From Ramlibacter henchirensis (GTDB lineage Bacteria > Pseudomonadota > Gammaproteobacteria > Burkholderiales > Burkholderiaceae_C), in assembly GCF_004682015.1 (NCBI RefSeq), contig NZ_SMLM01000001.1, positions 2,356,001 through 2,420,000 of the forward strand: 64,000 bases of DNA. Reading direction: 5' to 3'. How positions within the stretch are numbered: position 1 is the stretch's first letter; every line of letters begins with the position of its first letter. The translations under genes and the position numbers were made by a program. The notes under the pieces are model-generated. The model worked only from the letters and a program-made list of their open reading frames with translations. It made no database searches and was not told the DNA's origin. Positions 62,296 through 64,000 of this stretch are shown here, one piece after another.

Positions 62296-63438
62296 TCAAT
62301 CCGGCACGCTGCGCGCCGCCATGAGCGTCGCAATCGCCAGCGCGCCGAGCACCGCCGCCATCCCCAGGATGCCGCCCCATTGCAGCGCGGCGCCGCTGGC
62401 CACCGGACCGACCGTCGCACCCACGGTGTAGCCGGTGATCATCGCGGCCGCGCCGCCGGCGGTGGCGCGCCCGGCGAAGGCGTGCGCCACTTCCACCATC
62501 GTCAGCGTGTAGAGCGCGCCGCCGACGCCGCCCCACACCACGCCCACGGCCCACAGCAGCCACGGGGCACGTCCTGCGAACGCGAACGCGACGCTCGACG
62601 CAAGCAGCAGCAAGGCCGCGGCGGCGAAGACGTTGCGCAGCGCGAAGCGGTCGGCGGCAAGGCCCGCCGGGATCTGGCACAGGAAGCTGCCGACGCCGAT
62701 CGCGCCGGCAACACTGGCGGCGCCGCTCAGGCTGAGGCCCGTCGATGACGCATTCGCCGCGCTGACCGAGCTGAGCCCGGCCTCGAACACGCCACCGCTG
62801 AACGCGATCAGCACCAGCAGCGGCACGGTGCGGATCGCCTCCCAGGTGCTGGCCTGCGCATGCGAGGGCTCCGAGGTCGAGTGGCTCGGGATCGCCGCCG
62901 CCACCGCGCAGCACAAGCCGATCAGCACGAAAGACGCCCACAGCACCGGCCTTGCCCCCCAGCCGAGCACGCCCGGCACGAAAGGGCCGATCGCCAGCGA
63001 GGCCCCGAGCGAAGCCTGGTACAGGCCCATCACGCGGCCGCGCTGCTCGGGCGGCGCTTCGCGCGCGAGCAGCGCCTCGGTGGCGTTCCACAGCGCCGCC
63101 GCGCCGATGCCGCCGAAGACGGAGGCGATCGACCAGGGCAGCCAGTGGTCGGTGAGCGCGTAGATCGCAGCGCCGACCAGGTTGAGCAGGCAGCCCGCGC
63201 GGTAGGTGCGGACCACGCCCCAGCGCGCCAGCACGGTGGGCACGAAAGGGATCAGCAGGCCGATCATCCCGAAGGGGATCATCGCGAACAGGCCCACCGC
63301 GGTCGTGCTGGCACCGGCCTGCTGCAGGCTCACCGCGAGCACCGGCGCGGTCATGGCGTAGGCCAGCACGATCAGCGTGGTGGCGGCCGCGAACCGCCAC
63401 ACCACGCCCATGCGGCTGCCGGGCGCGACGGCCGTCAT
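62296..63438 (-). CDS. MFS transporter (drug/metabolite exporter type)
   Basis: A 380-residue transporter with about 12 membrane segments and little loop between halves. Features are LIVLAYAMTAPVLAVSL near the start and EAPPEQRGRVMGLYQASLGASLAIGPFV, the MFS loop region between TM4 and TM5. The substrate is unknown. Its ATG overlaps the upstream gene's stop (ATGA), so it is co-transcribed with the DUF6279-like gene. Confidence 0.85.
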   Translation of the reverse strand: MTAVAPGSRMGVVWRFAAATTLIVLAYAMTAPVLAVSLQQAGASTTAVGLFAMIPFGMIGLLIPFVPTVLARWGVVRTYRAGCLLNLVGAAIYALTDHWLPWSIASVFGGIGAAALWNATEALLAREAPPEQRGRVMGLYQASLGASLAIGPFVPGVLGWGARPVLWASFVLIGLCCAVAAAIPSHSTSEPSHAQASTWEAIRTVPLLVLIAFSGGVFEAGLSSVSAANASSTGLSLSGAASVAGAIGVGSFLCQIPAGLAADRFALRNVFAAAALLLLASSVAFAFAGRAPWLLWAVGVVWGGVGGALYTLTMVEVAHAFAGRATAGGAAAMITGYTVGATVGPVASGAALQWGGILGMAAVLGALAIATLMAARSVPD

Positions 63439-64000
63439 GGAGCCGTCGACAGCTCGGCGAGATCGCGCTGCCAGCCGCGCAGCCGGCGCGCGGCGTGTTC
63501 GCGCTGGGCGGCGGTGGCGGCGTTGTGCACGGTCGCGATGAGGCGGCAGGCGTCCTGCACCACGGAGGATTGATAGGCACGGTAGGCCGGGTCCGGCGAC
63601 TGCTCGAACCTTTCGATCAAGCCGCGAACCGTGGTGCGGGCCTCGCCGAGTGAAACCGTCTGGCCGGTCAGGCGCTGCAGCACGGCCAGCGTCTCCTGCT
63701 GGCGGCGCCGGCGCTCGGCCAGCACTTGGGCGGCTGGAAACGGAGACGCCTCGAACTGCTGCCGGATGGCGGCGCGCTGCGCGTCGGAGACGCTGCCGTA
63801 GATCAGCTCGAAGCGATCGATGAAGAGCTTCATCCGCTTCTCGAGCTGTTCACTGGGCGTCGACCGGATCCAGTCCTTCTCGAATTCGCGGTTGTTGCGC
63901 GCGTACTTGCGTTCCAGGTGCTTCAGCTGCGCCGCCGTGAGGGTGATCGCGTTGGTGACGATGGCCGGCTCCGCGCGGTCGCGCAGCGCGGCGTAGCGCT
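63435..64000 (-). CDS. DUF6279-like protein, N-terminus outside window
   Basis: The frame stays open from 64000, so the start lies beyond the window. The visible 188 residues are helical and basic, with LKHLERKYARNNREFEKDW, a RMKLFIDRFELIYG segment and repeated Arg-rich helices. That pattern, and the full size to be expected, resemble DUF6279 lipoproteins; the signal peptide would be off the edge. Function is unknown. The stop overlaps the start of the MFS transporter by four bases. Confidence 0.65.
   Translation of the reverse strand, partial: RYAALRDRAEPAIVTNAITLTAAQLKHLERKYARNNREFEKDWIRSTPSEQLEKRMKLFIDRFELIYGSVSDAQRAAIRQQFEASPFPAAQVLAERRRRQQETLAVLQRLTGQTVSLGEARTTVRGLIERFEQSPDPAYRAYQSSVVQDACRLIATVHNAATAAQREHAARRLRGWQRDLAELSTAP

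Overview
The window is dense, GC-rich bacterial chromosome. Gene content and order point to a betaproteobacterium of the Burkholderiales, family Comamonadaceae. The adjacent rplM-rpsI, a DUF6776-like coiled-coil protein, bactofilin, erpA, anmK, an M23 peptidase and tyrS follow an order I know from that family. A Bug-type substrate-binding protein and an S-adenosylhomocysteine (SAH) riboswitch before ahcY fit too. A methyltransferase domain in the glycan cluster resembles a family named from Ramlibacter, so Ramlibacter or a close relative is my best guess. I see no phage, plasmid, insertion sequence, CRISPR array, tRNA or rRNA. No gene-free stretch exceeds about 300 bases.

Layout. 1-4086 holds the end of a giant tandem UvrA. 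4300-6675 is a two-gene cassette I do not recognise. 6792-15323 carries assorted metabolic genes (VOC protein, histone-deacetylase-like amidohydrolase, Bug protein, two tandem glutamine amidotransferases, HAD phosphatase, S41 peptidase) and prfC. 15414-24954 has a stand-alone LigD-type polymerase and a LigC-type ATP-dependent DNA ligase flanking a glycan cluster: CgeB-like protein, nucleotidyltransferase-methyltransferase fusion, PIG-L deacetylase, GT4 glycosyltransferase, GNAT-like acyltransferase and a phosphohexomutase. 25012-28757 is a methyl-cycle operon under the SAH riboswitch: ahcY, a TlyA-type RNA methyltransferase, metF and an RlpA-like lipoprotein.

28771-40775 is mostly housekeeping: rlmJ, rplM-rpsI, bactofilin, erpA, anmK, M23 peptidase, tyrS, a cation exporter, dtd, ybeY-phoH and ruvAB. 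40851-64000 holds a sterol-desaturase-like protein, a DSD1-type PLP enzyme, a phosphatase, a DUF4136 lipoprotein, ttcA, two MFS exporters, folB with a pteridine-reductase-like SDR, a MidA-type methyltransferase, a ROK kinase, cca, a GST, mgtC, a lytic transglycosylase, 5-formyl-THF cyclo-ligase, a LysR/DUF2917 pair, gluconokinase, an unusual MBL-fold protein, a disordered 107-residue protein, an NHL-repeat lipoprotein and a partial DUF6279-like gene.

Three cross-cutting patterns stand out. At least eleven genes have a -10-like hexamer only 7-8 bases before the start codon and no ribosome binding site, as expected for leaderless mRNAs; one such hexamer sits symmetrically between two divergent GTG starts. 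A GC-rich inverted repeat recurs in gene 3' regions and also lies in frame inside uvrA and at the stop codon of cca. The glycan cluster combines the enzyme types that build mycothiol- or bacillithiol-like molecules without the cysteine ligase, and is my leading candidate for an uncharacterised pathway.
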